DNA of 59,194 bases, taken from Clostridia bacterium (lineage in GTDB: Bacteria > Bacillota > Clostridia > Oscillospirales > Acutalibacteraceae). The stretch covers positions 1-59,194 of the forward strand of contig JAGBFF010000037.1 of the NCBI GenBank assembly GCA_017936615.1, given 5' to 3'. This document shows positions 16,986 to 26,130 of the stretch, piece by piece; position 1 is the stretch's first letter; every line of letters begins with the position of its first letter. A program made the translations under genes and the position numbers. The notes beneath the pieces were generated by a model that was not told the origin of the DNA, searched no databases, and saw only the letters and a program-made list of their open reading frames with translations.

Positions 16986-17585
16986 ATGTTTTTTCGGAAA
17001 CCGGCGCCGACCGGCGCTGTGGACTTTATCATTGTCGGCCTGGGCAACCCCGGCAAAAAATACGAGGGCACGCGCCACAACGCCGGATTTATGGTGCTTG
17101 AAACGATTGCCGACACTACCGGCACGCGCGTCAACCGTGCCAAATTCAAATCGCTGTGCGGCGAGGCCGTGATCGGTGGCAAGAAAGTGCTATTGCTGAT
17201 GCCGCAGACCTTTATGAACCACAGTGGCGAGGCCGTGCGGGAGGCACTGGCGTTTTACAAGCTGCCGCCGGAGCGTTGCCTGATCGTCTGCGACGATATC
17301 ACGCTGCCCGTCGGCACCATTCGCATCCGCCGTAAAGGGAGTGACGGCGGTCAGCGCGGTGTCCGCAGCATCATCACGCTGTGCGGCAGCGAGCAATTTC
17401 CCCGCATCAAGGTAGGCGTCGGTCAAAAGCCACACCCCGACTACGATCTGGCGGCGTGGGTGCTCTCTCGTTTTCCCGAAAGCGACAAAGTGCCGATGCG
17501 CGACGCGGTGAAACACGCCGCCGATGCTGCGGAGCTGATCGTACAGGATAGCATTGAAGCCGCTATGAATCGGTTTTCTAAATAA
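16986..17585 (+). CDS. pth: Peptidyl-tRNA hydrolase
   Basis: A 199-residue enzyme that frees tRNA from stalled peptidyl-tRNA. IVGLGNPGKKYEGTRHNAGF contains the conserved Asn and catalytic His. TFMNHSGEAV, DDITLPVGTIRIRRKGSDGGQRGVRSI and FPRIKVGVGQ follow in the usual order. It carries about a dozen extra N-terminal residues (MFFRKPAPTGAVD) compared with E. coli; AGAGGTTAGGATT supports this start. It is followed 8 bp later by mfd, the standard Firmicute pairing. Confidence 0.95.
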   Translation: MFFRKPAPTGAVDFIIVGLGNPGKKYEGTRHNAGFMVLETIADTTGTRVNRAKFKSLCGEAVIGGKKVLLLMPQTFMNHSGEAVREALAFYKLPPERCLIVCDDITLPVGTIRIRRKGSDGGQRGVRSIITLCGSEQFPRIKVGVGQKPHPDYDLAAWVLSRFPESDKVPMRDAVKHAADAAELIVQDSIEAAMNRFSK

Positions 17586-17593
17586 GGAGCGCT

Positions 17594-20500
17594 ATGTCTG
17601 TATTTGAAAACGGTCTGTCGGGCCTTCCGGCGCTGACGACCGTCGAAACTGACCTTTCCGCCGGGCGATCACCGGTCATGCTGACCGGCCCCGGCCACAT
17701 CCATAAAGTACTGCTGGCACATACCCTGTGTGCTCGTCGGCATTGTCGGGGACTGTTCCTCACCGCCGACGAAGCAGAAGCCACACGCGTGTGTGAAGAC
17801 CTTGTTGCCCTCGGCAACGAGGCTCTTTTGCTGCCTGCCCGCGAACTGTCGCTCCATCGGGCAGAGTCTGCCTCGCGTGAATACGAGCAGATGCGGCTCG
17901 GCGTGCTCTCGCGGATGGCGCGCGGTGACTACGACATCGTGGTCGCCGGCATCGATGCGGTACTGGGATATACGCTGCCACCGAATGTGTTACTCACCCG
18001 CACGCTGCACCTGACCGCCGGCAAGCCGTTGCCGGTCGCCGATCTGCCTGCTGCACTTGCTGCCGCAGGGTATGAGCGCTGCGCGCAGGTGGAGGGCGCA
18101 GGGCAATTTGCGGTGCGCGGCGGCATCATCGACATCTACCCCGCACAAAACGCCTCCCCGCTGCGCATCGAACTGTGGGGTGACACGGTCGACACGATCT
18201 CTACCTTTGATCTGCTGTCGCAGCGCCGCACCGACGCGCTGGACAGTGCCGATATCCCCCCCGCCGCCGAGATCTTCTACGATTCCGCCGCCGAGCTGGC
18301 CGAGCGCATTGAAGTACTGGCAGATTCGCTTTCAGGCAAACGCGCCGCGGCGGTTCGTGAGACCCTGATGCAGGACGTTGACCGTCTGCGCGGCGGCGCG
18401 CGTCCCGCTGCGCCGGATAAGTATTTACCGCTCATCTACCCCGAAACCGCCACCGCGCTGAACTACGCCGAGGGCGCGCTGATCTTTGTATCGGAAACGC
18501 AAAAAGTGCGTGAACGCATCCGCAGTGCCGAATGGCAGCTGCAGGAGGATATCAAATCCCTGTTGGAGGAAAATCAACTGTGTCGGGAGCTGTGCCGCTA
18601 TCAAGCGGATTTTGAGGATCTGGCGCACACGCTCACCTCCCGCCCATCCTTGCTGTTGGAAACCTTCGCCCGTAGCTCTGCTGAGCTGCCGCTCGGCGGT
18701 CTGTATTCCCTGTCCTGTCGCCAACTCCCCGTGTGGTCGGGGGGCTTGGATCTGCTGTGCGAGGATCTCACCGACCTGCTGGCGCGGCGGATGTCCTGTC
18801 TGGTGCTGGCCGGCTCCGAGGAGCGCGCCGCCAAAGCGCTGGCAGACGACCTCGCACGGCGCGGTATTCCGGCGCTGTACGCCCCATCACCGCAAAAACC
18901 GGTGCGCGGCCAGGTGCTGGTGCTTCAAGGCGGTCTGTCCGCCGGCGCCGAATTTCCCGACACCGGGCTGGCTATCCTGACCCACGGCCGCGCCTCTGCT
19001 CCGCGCAAGCGGCGGCGACTCAACAAGCAAAAAGGCTCCGAGATCCACAGTTTGTCCGAGCTGACACCGGGTGACTATGTCGTCCACGCCGCCCACGGTG
19101 TCGGTCTGTACGAAGGCATCCGTCAGATGGAGGTCCAAGGCGTCGTCAAGGACTATCTGAAGCTGCAATACGACAAGGGCGACACGCTCTACGTCCCCGT
19201 CACGCAGCTGGATCTCGTCTCAAAATACATCGGCACCAAGGATGAGGTGAAGGTAAAGCTGCACCGCTTGGGTGGTCAGGAATGGCAAAAAACCAAAACC
19301 CGCGTCCGCACCGCAGTCAAAGATATCGCCAAGGAGCTCATTCGGCTGTATTCCCAGCGGATGGCGACACCGGGTTATGCATTTGACCCCGACACGGAAT
19401 GGCAGTACGATTTTGAGCGCCACTTCGAGTACGAGGAGACCGAGGATCAGCTCCGCTGCATCGACGAGATCAAGTCGGATATGGAACGGCCTGTTCCCAT
19501 GGATCGTCTGCTGTGCGGCGACGTGGGTTTTGGTAAGACCGAGGTCGCACTGCGTGCCGCATTCAAATGTGTGTCACAGAGCAAGCAGTGCGTCATTCTG
19601 GTACCCACCACCATTCTGGCGTTCCAGCACTATAATACGCTGATATCTCGCTTTGACGGCTTCCCCGTCAAGATCGAGATGCTATCCCGTTTTCGCACAC
19701 CAAAACAGCAGGAACAGATCCTGCGCGATATGGCAGCGGGCCGCATCGATATTCTGGTCGGCACGCACCGTATGCTGTCCAAGGATGTGAAGTTCCGCGA
19801 TCTGGGCTTGTTCATCGTGGATGAGGAGCAGCGGTTCGGTGTAGCGCAAAAGGAACGTATCAAAGAATTAGCACCACAGGTGGACGTGCTGACACTGTCT
19901 GCCACGCCGATCCCGCGCACGCTCAACATGGCGATGAGCGGCATCCGTGATATGTCGATCATCGAAGAAGCGCCGCAGGATCGCCGTCCGGTACAGACCT
20001 ACGTACTGGAGCACGATAACAATTTACTGGCCGATGCCATTCGCCGTGAATTGCGGCGCGGCGGTCAGGTATACTATATTCACAACCGTGTGGAAACCAT
20101 CGAGCGCTGTGCCGCCGGCTGGCAGATCCGTCTTCCCGAAGCGCGTGTTGCCTACGCCCACGGCAAGATGTCCGAGGACGAAATGTCGGAGATCTGGCGG
20201 CAGGTCATCGACCACGAGATCGATCTGTTGGTGTGCACCACCATCATCGAAACCGGTGTCGATGTACCGAACGTCAACACGCTCATCATCGAAAACGCGG
20301 ATCGGTTCGGTTTGTCACAGTTGCATCAGCTCCGCGGCCGCGTCGGGCGCTCCTCGCGCCGTGCCTTCGCGTATCTGACCTTTACCCGCAGCAAGGTGCT
20401 CAGCGACGTCGCCACCAAACGGTTGGAGGCGATTCGCGAATTCACGGAATTTGGCGCCGGCTTCAAGATCGCTCTGCGCGATATGGAGATCCGCGGCGCG

Positions 20501-21073
20501 GGCAACCTGCTCGGCGCACAGCAGCACGGTCACATGGAGGCGGTCGGCTACGATCTGTATCTGCGTTTGTTGGCGGAAGCCGTCAACGAGGAAAAGGGCG
20601 TTACCGACGACCGTCGCGAGCCCGAATGTCTGATCGATCTGCCGGTGACGGCGCACATCCCCGAAAGCTATATCTCCACCAACGCACAGCGGTTAGACAT
20701 TTACCGACGAATCGCGGATATACGAACCGAAGAGGACTCTTACGACGTGTACGACGAGCTGATCGACCGTTTTGGTGAGCCGCCCGAGGCAGTACAGGGA
20801 CTCATCGACGTCGCGCTGTTGCGAAATCTGGCGGCCAACATCGGCATCTACGAGATCCGTCAATCGCCCGATGCCACCCTGCTCCTCTACCAGCGTAAGC
20901 TGGATCTGGAGATCGGCTCGCAGATGTCCGCCGCGCTGCCCGGCCGCGTGATGATCAACGCCGGACCCAAACCGTATTTGGCCGTCAAAGGCAAACCCGG
21001 CCTGTCGGTACTGGATACTCTGCGCGAAGCGTTGCAAGCCGTCCGCGCCACGACAGCCGCGCCTGACCAATAA
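17594..21073 (+). CDS. mfd: Transcription-repair coupling factor
   Basis: An 1159-residue DNA translocase that removes RNA polymerase stalled at lesions and recruits UvrA. The UvrB-like N-terminal module is followed by the RNA polymerase-interaction domain (TPGDYVVHAAHGVGLYEGI). The RecG-like motor comes next, with Walker A LLCGDVGFGKTEVALRAAF near residue 640, DEEQ near 741, and the C-terminal helicase half HQLRGRVGRSSRRAFAYL and FGAGFKIALRDMEIRGAGNLLG. Length is normal. It lies between pth and the ComEA-like gene in one transcription unit. Confidence 0.96.
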   Translation: MSVFENGLSGLPALTTVETDLSAGRSPVMLTGPGHIHKVLLAHTLCARRHCRGLFLTADEAEATRVCEDLVALGNEALLLPARELSLHRAESASREYEQMRLGVLSRMARGDYDIVVAGIDAVLGYTLPPNVLLTRTLHLTAGKPLPVADLPAALAAAGYERCAQVEGAGQFAVRGGIIDIYPAQNASPLRIELWGDTVDTISTFDLLSQRRTDALDSADIPPAAEIFYDSAAELAERIEVLADSLSGKRAAAVRETLMQDVDRLRGGARPAAPDKYLPLIYPETATALNYAEGALIFVSETQKVRERIRSAEWQLQEDIKSLLEENQLCRELCRYQADFEDLAHTLTSRPSLLLETFARSSAELPLGGLYSLSCRQLPVWSGGLDLLCEDLTDLLARRMSCLVLAGSEERAAKALADDLARRGIPALYAPSPQKPVRGQVLVLQGGLSAGAEFPDTGLAILTHGRASAPRKRRRLNKQKGSEIHSLSELTPGDYVVHAAHGVGLYEGIRQMEVQGVVKDYLKLQYDKGDTLYVPVTQLDLVSKYIGTKDEVKVKLHRLGGQEWQKTKTRVRTAVKDIAKELIRLYSQRMATPGYAFDPDTEWQYDFERHFEYEETEDQLRCIDEIKSDMERPVPMDRLLCGDVGFGKTEVALRAAFKCVSQSKQCVILVPTTILAFQHYNTLISRFDGFPVKIEMLSRFRTPKQQEQILRDMAAGRIDILVGTHRMLSKDVKFRDLGLFIVDEEQRFGVAQKERIKELAPQVDVLTLSATPIPRTLNMAMSGIRDMSIIEEAPQDRRPVQTYVLEHDNNLLADAIRRELRRGGQVYYIHNRVETIERCAAGWQIRLPEARVAYAHGKMSEDEMSEIWRQVIDHEIDLLVCTTIIETGVDVPNVNTLIIENADRFGLSQLHQLRGRVGRSSRRAFAYLTFTRSKVLSDVATKRLEAIREFTEFGAGFKIALRDMEIRGAGNLLGAQQHGHMEAVGYDLYLRLLAEAVNEEKGVTDDRREPECLIDLPVTAHIPESYISTNAQRLDIYRRIADIRTEEDSYDVYDELIDRFGEPPEAVQGLIDVALLRNLAANIGIYEIRQSPDATLLLYQRKLDLEIGSQMSAALPGRVMINAGPKPYLAVKGKPGLSVLDTLREALQAVRATTAAPDQ

Positions 21074-21094
21074 TCTGCCGAAAGGATCGTTTCT

Positions 21095-21448
21095 ATGTCC
21101 CCACCCCGTGAAACTCATTCCCTGCTACGTCTGCTTGCCGTTATTTTTCTCGCGTTGCTGCTGTTCTTTTTGGTGATTTGCTCGGTAAAATACGAAACCG
21201 CGCCCGGAAAGACCGTCGAACAGTGGCAGGCAGAGCGCTCTGATGCGCTCGACTCAAAACCCATCAACATCAACGTCGCTACCGTGGAAGAACTGCTTCA
21301 GCTGGAGGATATGACCGTCCGGCAAGCAGAACGTATCGTTGAATACCGCGAACGCTTTGTCCGTTTTACGTCGGTCGATGAGTTGGCGTATGTAAACGGC
21401 ATCAGCGAAACCGACGTTGCCCGGTGGACGCCGTATATCATAATTTAA
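21095..21448 (+). CDS. ComEA-like helix-hairpin-helix protein
   Basis: A 117-residue protein with an N-terminal transmembrane segment (about residues 12-29), a short linker, and a C-terminal helix-hairpin-helix region that begins ININVATVEELLQLEDMT. This is the DNA-binding module of ComEA, the surface receptor for DNA uptake, and of related HhH proteins. No other competence gene is nearby, and the soluble part is small, so a role in transformation is only a possibility. AAAGGA precedes ATG 21095. Last gene of the pth-mfd unit. Confidence 0.75.
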   Translation: MSPPRETHSLLRLLAVIFLALLLFFLVICSVKYETAPGKTVEQWQAERSDALDSKPININVATVEELLQLEDMTVRQAERIVEYRERFVRFTSVDELAYVNGISETDVARWTPYIII

Positions 21449-21463
21449 CCGCACAAAAGTAAA

Positions 21464-21489
21464 ACCCGCGAGGCAATCGCCTCGCGGGT
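21464..21489. terminator. Terminator between the ComEA-like gene and ftsZ
   Basis: An 11-bp perfect stem (ACCCGCGAGGC with its complement), AATC loop, then CGTTTTTT on the plus strand and AAAA upstream. It can serve both convergent operons. Confidence 0.88.
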
Positions 21490-21501
21490 CGTTTTTTGTG
21501 A

Positions 21502-22554
21502 TTAGTTCTTCTTGCGGAAGAGCTCCATAATGTCGATCTCGCCGTCATCGTAGTTACCCGCAGCGCCGTTCTCGTCGGGGGCGGTGTAGGAACCGTCTGC
21601 CGAGAAGCCGGTCGCTACCAGCGTGATGCACAACTCGTCATCCAACTTCTCATCGAAGGTGAGACCCCAGATGGTGTTGCAATCCGGGTGCGCCGCCTCG
21701 GAGATCAGGCTACAAGCCATGGTAACATCCTCAAGCAGAACATCGGGAGACGCGGTAACGTTGATAATCAGACCGTGAGCACCGTTGATGGTGGTCTCCA
21801 GCAGCGGGCTGGCAATCGCAGCGCGGGCAGCGATCTCGGCCTTATCCTTACCCTCGGCGCGGCCGATACCCATATGAGCATAGCCGGCATCCTTCATGAT
21901 CGCGGTAACGTCAGCAAAGTCCAGATTCAGGACCGCTTCCGCGGTGATCAGTTCGGAAATGGACTGCACGCCCTGACGCAGCACGCTGTCTGCCTCCTGG
22001 AACGCGTTAGCGAGGGTGATGCGCTGATCGCTGACCAAGCGCAAACGCTCGTTGGGGATAACGACCAGGCTGTCCACGTGCTCACGCAGAACGGCAATAC
22101 CGTTCTCCGCCTGCTCCATGCGGCGGCGACCTTCGAAGGCGAAGGGCTTGGTCACGATACCGACAGTGAGGATACCCATATCACGGGCGATCTCCGCAAC
22201 GACGGGAGCAGCACCGGTACCGGTACCGCCGCCCATACCGGCGGTGATAAATACCATATCCGTACCTTTCAGAGCAGCAGTGATCTCGTCACGGCTCTCC
22301 TCAGCGGCACGCTGGCCTTTTTCGGGGTTAGCGCCGGCGCCCATGCCGCGGGTCAGCTTCTCACCGATCTGCAGCTTGGTATCCGCCTGAGAACGCAGAA
22401 GTGCCTGATGATCCGTGTTGATCGCCAGGAATTCAACGCCTTTGATGCCGGCAGAAACCATGCGGTTGACAGCGTTTCCGCCGCCGCCGCCGACACCGAT
22501 AACTTTTATCTGGACACCTTCCTTAAAGGTTTCCTCTTCAAATTCGAAGCTCAT
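21502..22554 (-). CDS. ftsZ: Cell division protein FtsZ
   Basis: A 350-residue tubulin-like GTPase that forms the division ring. [13 protein letters not shown] starts the GTP site, and the tubulin signature [11 protein letters not shown] is at residues 108-118. The T7-loop region [22 protein letters not shown] follows. The variable linker is short and the protein ends [13 protein letters not shown], a divergent form of the conserved C-terminal peptide that normally binds FtsA and SepF. GGGAGGAAGTTTC supports ATG 22554. ftsA is not next to it. Last gene of the cluster, with its own promoter. Confidence 0.96.
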   Translation of the reverse strand: MSFEFEEETFKEGVQIKVIGVGGGGGNAVNRMVSAGIKGVEFLAINTDHQALLRSQADTKLQIGEKLTRGMGAGANPEKGQRAAEESRDEITAALKGTDMVFITAGMGGGTGTGAAPVVAEIARDMGILTVGIVTKPFAFEGRRRMEQAENGIAVLREHVDSLVVIPNERLRLVSDQRITLANAFQEADSVLRQGVQSISELITAEAVLNLDFADVTAIMKDAGYAHMGIGRAEGKDKAEIAARAAIASPLLETTINGAHGLIINVTASPDVLLEDVTMACSLISEAAHPDCNTIWGLTFDEKLDDELCITLVATGFSADGSYTAPDENGAAGNYDDGEIDIMELFRKKN

Positions 22555-22640
22555 GAAACTTCCTCCCAATTCGTATTTTCTCAGCCCTGCTGTGGTAATT
22601 ATTCGGACAGTGTTTCAAGACACTGCAAGTAACCTCTATA

Positions 22641-22669
22641 ATTTTACCACGCCACACGCAGGATTTCAA
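22641..22669 (-). promoter_or_regulatory. Promoter for ftsZ
   Basis: On the minus strand TTGAAA (22664-22669), 17 bp, TAAAAT (22641-22646). The leader holds a small hairpin (22608-22625, CAGTGT with its complement). This lets ftsZ be expressed apart from the upstream division genes. Confidence 0.7.
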
Positions 22670-22727
22670 CAGTATTTTTTCAAAAAAAGGCTGCTTTTTT
22701 AATTTTTTTGAAAAAATTTTTCCCATC

Positions 22728-23645
22728 TTATTCCTCGGGAGGATGTTCACTGTTGTCGGCATCGGCTTTGCCGTCTTCCGGCGTCGGTTCGTCGGTATTC
22801 AGCAGCTCCGAAGGAGTAAATATCACCACCGGCGAATCGATTTTTTCGTCGGAATACTGACTGAGATTGAGCAGTCCGGTCACGGTATCGCCGTGTCGGC
22901 TGAGCACCCGCGGAATCGCGCTGGCTGCGGCCGCGATCTCATAATTCAAATTGGAATCATTGCCCAGAGCAATGTCGATCTGATTTTTCCAGTTGAGCCG
23001 TATGTTGCTGCGGTCGGACAGATCGATGACACCCACACCGCTCAGGCCGTTGGCGCTCATGGAATCCACCAGCATCCGAACGACCTCCAGATCTTTACCG
23101 CCGATCACCTGCGTACCCACCTCGGCCGACAGCGTTTCGACGCCCTTCAGGTACAGGCGGCGCAACGGGCGCTCGCTCTCCACCGGCATCTTCATCAGCC
23201 CGATGCCCTCGCGGCTGACCACCATCCAGCTGCCGCCGGCATACACCGCACCCAGTTCTTGATATTCAGTCAGTGTGATCGTGACCTCGCGGCTCAAGGT
23301 GACATCAATAGAAACGTCCTTTACGTAGGTAAATGTATCCAGGATGTATTGCTCGGCGGTGCGCTCACTGATGGAAAATACGCTTTGCCCCTCCATAATG
23401 CCGCTGATGCCGATCACCGTTGCCTCATCGTAGCGCGTGTTTCCGACAACCGTGATACTCTTGACACCAAACAACGCATTCGGCTTGCCGGTGGTCTCGT
23501 CGACGCTTTGCAGCGCCATTGGCAGCATCAGCAAACTGCCCACGATGAGCAGCACGTCCAGAACAGCAAGCACAACAAACAGCCGGAGACGGTTGCTGCT
23601 CCGCCTCTGGCTGCTCGTACGTTGCGTTGTCGTTTTACGCTTCAT
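22728..23645 (-). CDS. ftsQ: Cell division protein FtsQ/DivIB
   Basis: A 305-residue bitopic membrane protein. A basic cytoplasmic N-terminus (RKTTTQRTSSQRRSSNRLR) is followed by a transmembrane segment (about residues 21-43), then an extracellular POTRA domain (VKSITVVGNTRYDEATVIGISG) and the beta domain. A Pro/Glu/Asp-rich tail (TPEDGKADADNSEHPPEE) ends it. With FtsL and FtsB/DivIC it controls septal wall synthesis by FtsW and the class B penicillin-binding protein. It lies between murA and ftsZ, as in Bacillus where divIB precedes ftsA-ftsZ. Confidence 0.87.
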   Translation of the reverse strand: MKRKTTTQRTSSQRRSSNRLRLFVVLAVLDVLLIVGSLLMLPMALQSVDETTGKPNALFGVKSITVVGNTRYDEATVIGISGIMEGQSVFSISERTAEQYILDTFTYVKDVSIDVTLSREVTITLTEYQELGAVYAGGSWMVVSREGIGLMKMPVESERPLRRLYLKGVETLSAEVGTQVIGGKDLEVVRMLVDSMSANGLSGVGVIDLSDRSNIRLNWKNQIDIALGNDSNLNYEIAAAASAIPRVLSRHGDTVTGLLNLSQYSDEKIDSPVVIFTPSELLNTDEPTPEDGKADADNSEHPPEE

Positions 23646-23666
23646 GCCTTGCCATTCCTGTCCTGT

Positions 23667-24923
23667 TTATTCTTCCAGTATAAGAGATGCTCCCGTCTGT
23701 GTCAAGCCCTCTGCCATGGCTTCGTATCCTCGTTCCAGGTGGTACAACTCACCGAGCTCGGTCCTGCCTTGCGCGGCAAGGCCTGCGAGCACCAGCGCGG
23801 CACCGCCGCGCAGATCGGTACACTGTACCGGAGCACCGGACAGCTGCGGTACACCCTCGACCACCGCAACACGGCCCTCGACCTTGATCCGCGCTCCCAA
23901 ACGCATCAGCTCGCCGACGTGCTTGTAGCGGCTTTCAAAAATTGTTTCAATAAAAACACTGGTGCCCTCTGCAATACACGCCATCGCCATTAACAAGGCT
24001 TGTGCATCGGTCGGGAAGCCGGGATACGGCAGCGTCCGTACCGTTTTTACGCGGCGAAGCCGCCCCGGTGCGCTCACCAACAGCTCGTCATCCCACGACG
24101 CCAAGCTGCATCCCATTTCTTCAAACAGAGGCATCACCGCCTGCAAATGCCGAGGACAAACACCGCGCAGCAGCAGCGAACCGCCGGTCACCGCCGCCGC
24201 GCCCATATAGGTCACAGTCTCAATGCGGTCGGGGATGACCCGATGGCGACACCCGTTCAGGCGCTCCACGCCGTCGACGACAATGGTACTTTCGCCGGCG
24301 CCGCGGATACGCGCGCCGCACGCAGTAAGAAACTCGCACAGATCAACGATCTCCGGCTCGCGCGCCGCATTATAAATTGTCGTCGTTCCCGTCGCCGTTA
24401 CCGCCGCCAGCAGGATGTTTTCCGTTGCGCCGACACTGGGAAACGACAGCGTGATGGGACAACCCGCCAGCCGCCCGTTGACCCGACAGCACAGTTTGCC
24501 GCCCTCCTCGTCAATGCGTAACCCCATCTGCCGCAGCGCAGACAGATGCAGGTCGATGGGGCGCGGCCCCAACTCACAGCCACCCGGAAAGGACAGCTCC
24601 GCCTCGCCGGTGCGCGCGGCGATCGCCCCTAAAAACACAATGGAGGAGCGCATTTCGCGCATCAGCGCGTCAGGAATATCACTGCGGCAGGGTGCAGTCG
24701 CATCCACCGCCACGCACGCCCCATCCTTTCGGATCTCACAACCGAGATGCCGCAGGATCTCCGTTGCCGCCCGTACGTCGGACAGCGCCGGACAATTTTC
24801 TATCTCGCACACACCGTGTGCCAACAAGGTTGCCGCCAAAATCGGCAGCGCACTGTTTTTGGCACCGTGAATATGTACCGCCCCGTTGAGGCGACGTCCC
24901 CCTTCGATGATCAGCCTCGCCAT
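23667..24923 (-). CDS. murA: UDP-N-acetylglucosamine 1-carboxyvinyltransferase
   Basis: A 418-residue cytosolic enzyme that transfers enolpyruvate from PEP to UDP-GlcNAc, the first committed step of peptidoglycan synthesis. The catalytic Cys is residue 116 in SFPGGCELGPRPIDLH, so the enzyme should be fosfomycin-sensitive as far as that residue decides. GAKNSALPILAA near the N-terminus and YPGFPTDAQALLMAMA near residue 300 are standard. GGAAAGGGGCAATACG sets ATG 24923. It occupies the place of murB in the Bacillus order. Confidence 0.95.
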   Translation of the reverse strand: MARLIIEGGRRLNGAVHIHGAKNSALPILAATLLAHGVCEIENCPALSDVRAATEILRHLGCEIRKDGACVAVDATAPCRSDIPDALMREMRSSIVFLGAIAARTGEAELSFPGGCELGPRPIDLHLSALRQMGLRIDEEGGKLCCRVNGRLAGCPITLSFPSVGATENILLAAVTATGTTTIYNAAREPEIVDLCEFLTACGARIRGAGESTIVVDGVERLNGCRHRVIPDRIETVTYMGAAAVTGGSLLLRGVCPRHLQAVMPLFEEMGCSLASWDDELLVSAPGRLRRVKTVRTLPYPGFPTDAQALLMAMACIAEGTSVFIETIFESRYKHVGELMRLGARIKVEGRVAVVEGVPQLSGAPVQCTDLRGGAALVLAGLAAQGRTELGELYHLERGYEAMAEGLTQTGASLILEE

Positions 24924-25001
24924 CGTATTGCCCCTTTCCTCTGCGATCACAGGAATTGCTTATATACCATCCTATGATGCTATGAAAAAAGGGTGACGAC
25001 G

Positions 25002-26120
25002 TTACTGCTTTACGGTGTCCCGTACCACGGCCAGGATACGCTCATCCGCATCCAACACCGCCGCCTTGCCGGCGGCCTCGCCCATACGCTGCAACGTATC
25101 GGGCGACAACGCCGCACTCCGTATCTCCTCCCACAGACGGTCGGCAGTCAGATCCTTTTCCTCCAGGCACACCGCCGCGCCGCGCTCGGCCAGTGCCATC
25201 GCGTTATAAAACTGATGATTTTCTGCCACGTAGGGTGACGGGATCAAAATTGAAGGCTTTTTCAGAGCCGGTAGCTCGCTGAGTGTCATGGCACCACAAC
25301 GGCAGATGACCAGATCCGCCGCCGCCATGCACCGCGGCATATCGTCGATATAATCCCGCACGCGCACCCCGACCCCGTCGGGAACGATGCCGTTCTGCGC
25401 GAGCAATTCTTGTACATGCTCGTGGTTTTTACCACGACCGGTGCCGATGATAAATTGCACCTGAGCAGCATCTGCTTTACCCAGCACACCCACGATCGCT
25501 TCATTGATGGGGCGTGCGCCGAGGCTGCCGCCGAAGCACAACACCAGCGGGCGGTCATCCACGCCGAGCTCACGCCGTGCAGTCCGGCGATCAACTGCCG
25601 TCATAGCATTGCGCAACGGATTGCCCGTCACAATAACGTTCGCCTCGGCAGGCAGATGCTTGCGTGCCGCCTCGTCCGACACCATGATCGCCCGAGCACA
25701 GGACGCCAGCATCTTGACTGTCACACCCGGCAGGGCATTCGACTCGTGAACCAATACCGGCACGCCCAGTTTGGCAGCTTTTCGCAGCACGGGGCCACTG
25801 ACGTAGCCACCCGTCCCAATCGCGATATCCGGACGGAATTCGCGGATGATCTTGGCCGCCTCGCGTCCCGCCGTTACCGCGTGATAGGCGGCGCGGACGT
25901 TTTTTCGAATGTTGTTCAGCGATAACTTCCGCTGAAAGCCCTCCACCGTAATAGTGCGGATCTCATAGCCCGCTTGCGGCACCAGCACCGTTTCCATACG
26001 GCCGCTCGCACCGACAAACAGAAACTCCGCATCGGGATATTCCCGACGGATCGCATCGGCAATGGACAACGCCGGGTTAATATGGCCCGCCGTGCCGCCA
26101 CCGGTCATCAATACACGCAT
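25002..26120 (-). CDS. murG: UDP-GlcNAc transferase MurG (lipid II synthase)
   Basis: A 372-residue GT28 enzyme at the inner face of the membrane that adds GlcNAc to lipid I. Seen are the N-terminal GGGTAGHINPALSIA loop, GTGGYVSGPVLRKAAKLGVPVLVHESNALPG, CFGGSLGARPINEAI and CRCGAMTLSELPALKKPSILIPSPYVAENHQFYNA around the donor site. ATG 26120 is chosen for its AGGAGGCGCTGT ribosome site; a longer frame to 26183 would run into ftsW. It follows ftsW by 10 bp. Confidence 0.95.
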   Translation of the reverse strand: MRVLMTGGGTAGHINPALSIADAIRREYPDAEFLFVGASGRMETVLVPQAGYEIRTITVEGFQRKLSLNNIRKNVRAAYHAVTAGREAAKIIREFRPDIAIGTGGYVSGPVLRKAAKLGVPVLVHESNALPGVTVKMLASCARAIMVSDEAARKHLPAEANVIVTGNPLRNAMTAVDRRTARRELGVDDRPLVLCFGGSLGARPINEAIVGVLGKADAAQVQFIIGTGRGKNHEHVQELLAQNGIVPDGVGVRVRDYIDDMPRCMAAADLVICRCGAMTLSELPALKKPSILIPSPYVAENHQFYNAMALAERGAAVCLEEKDLTADRLWEEIRSAALSPDTLQRMGEAAGKAAVLDADERILAVVRDTVKQ

Positions 26121-26130
26121 ACAGCGCCTC

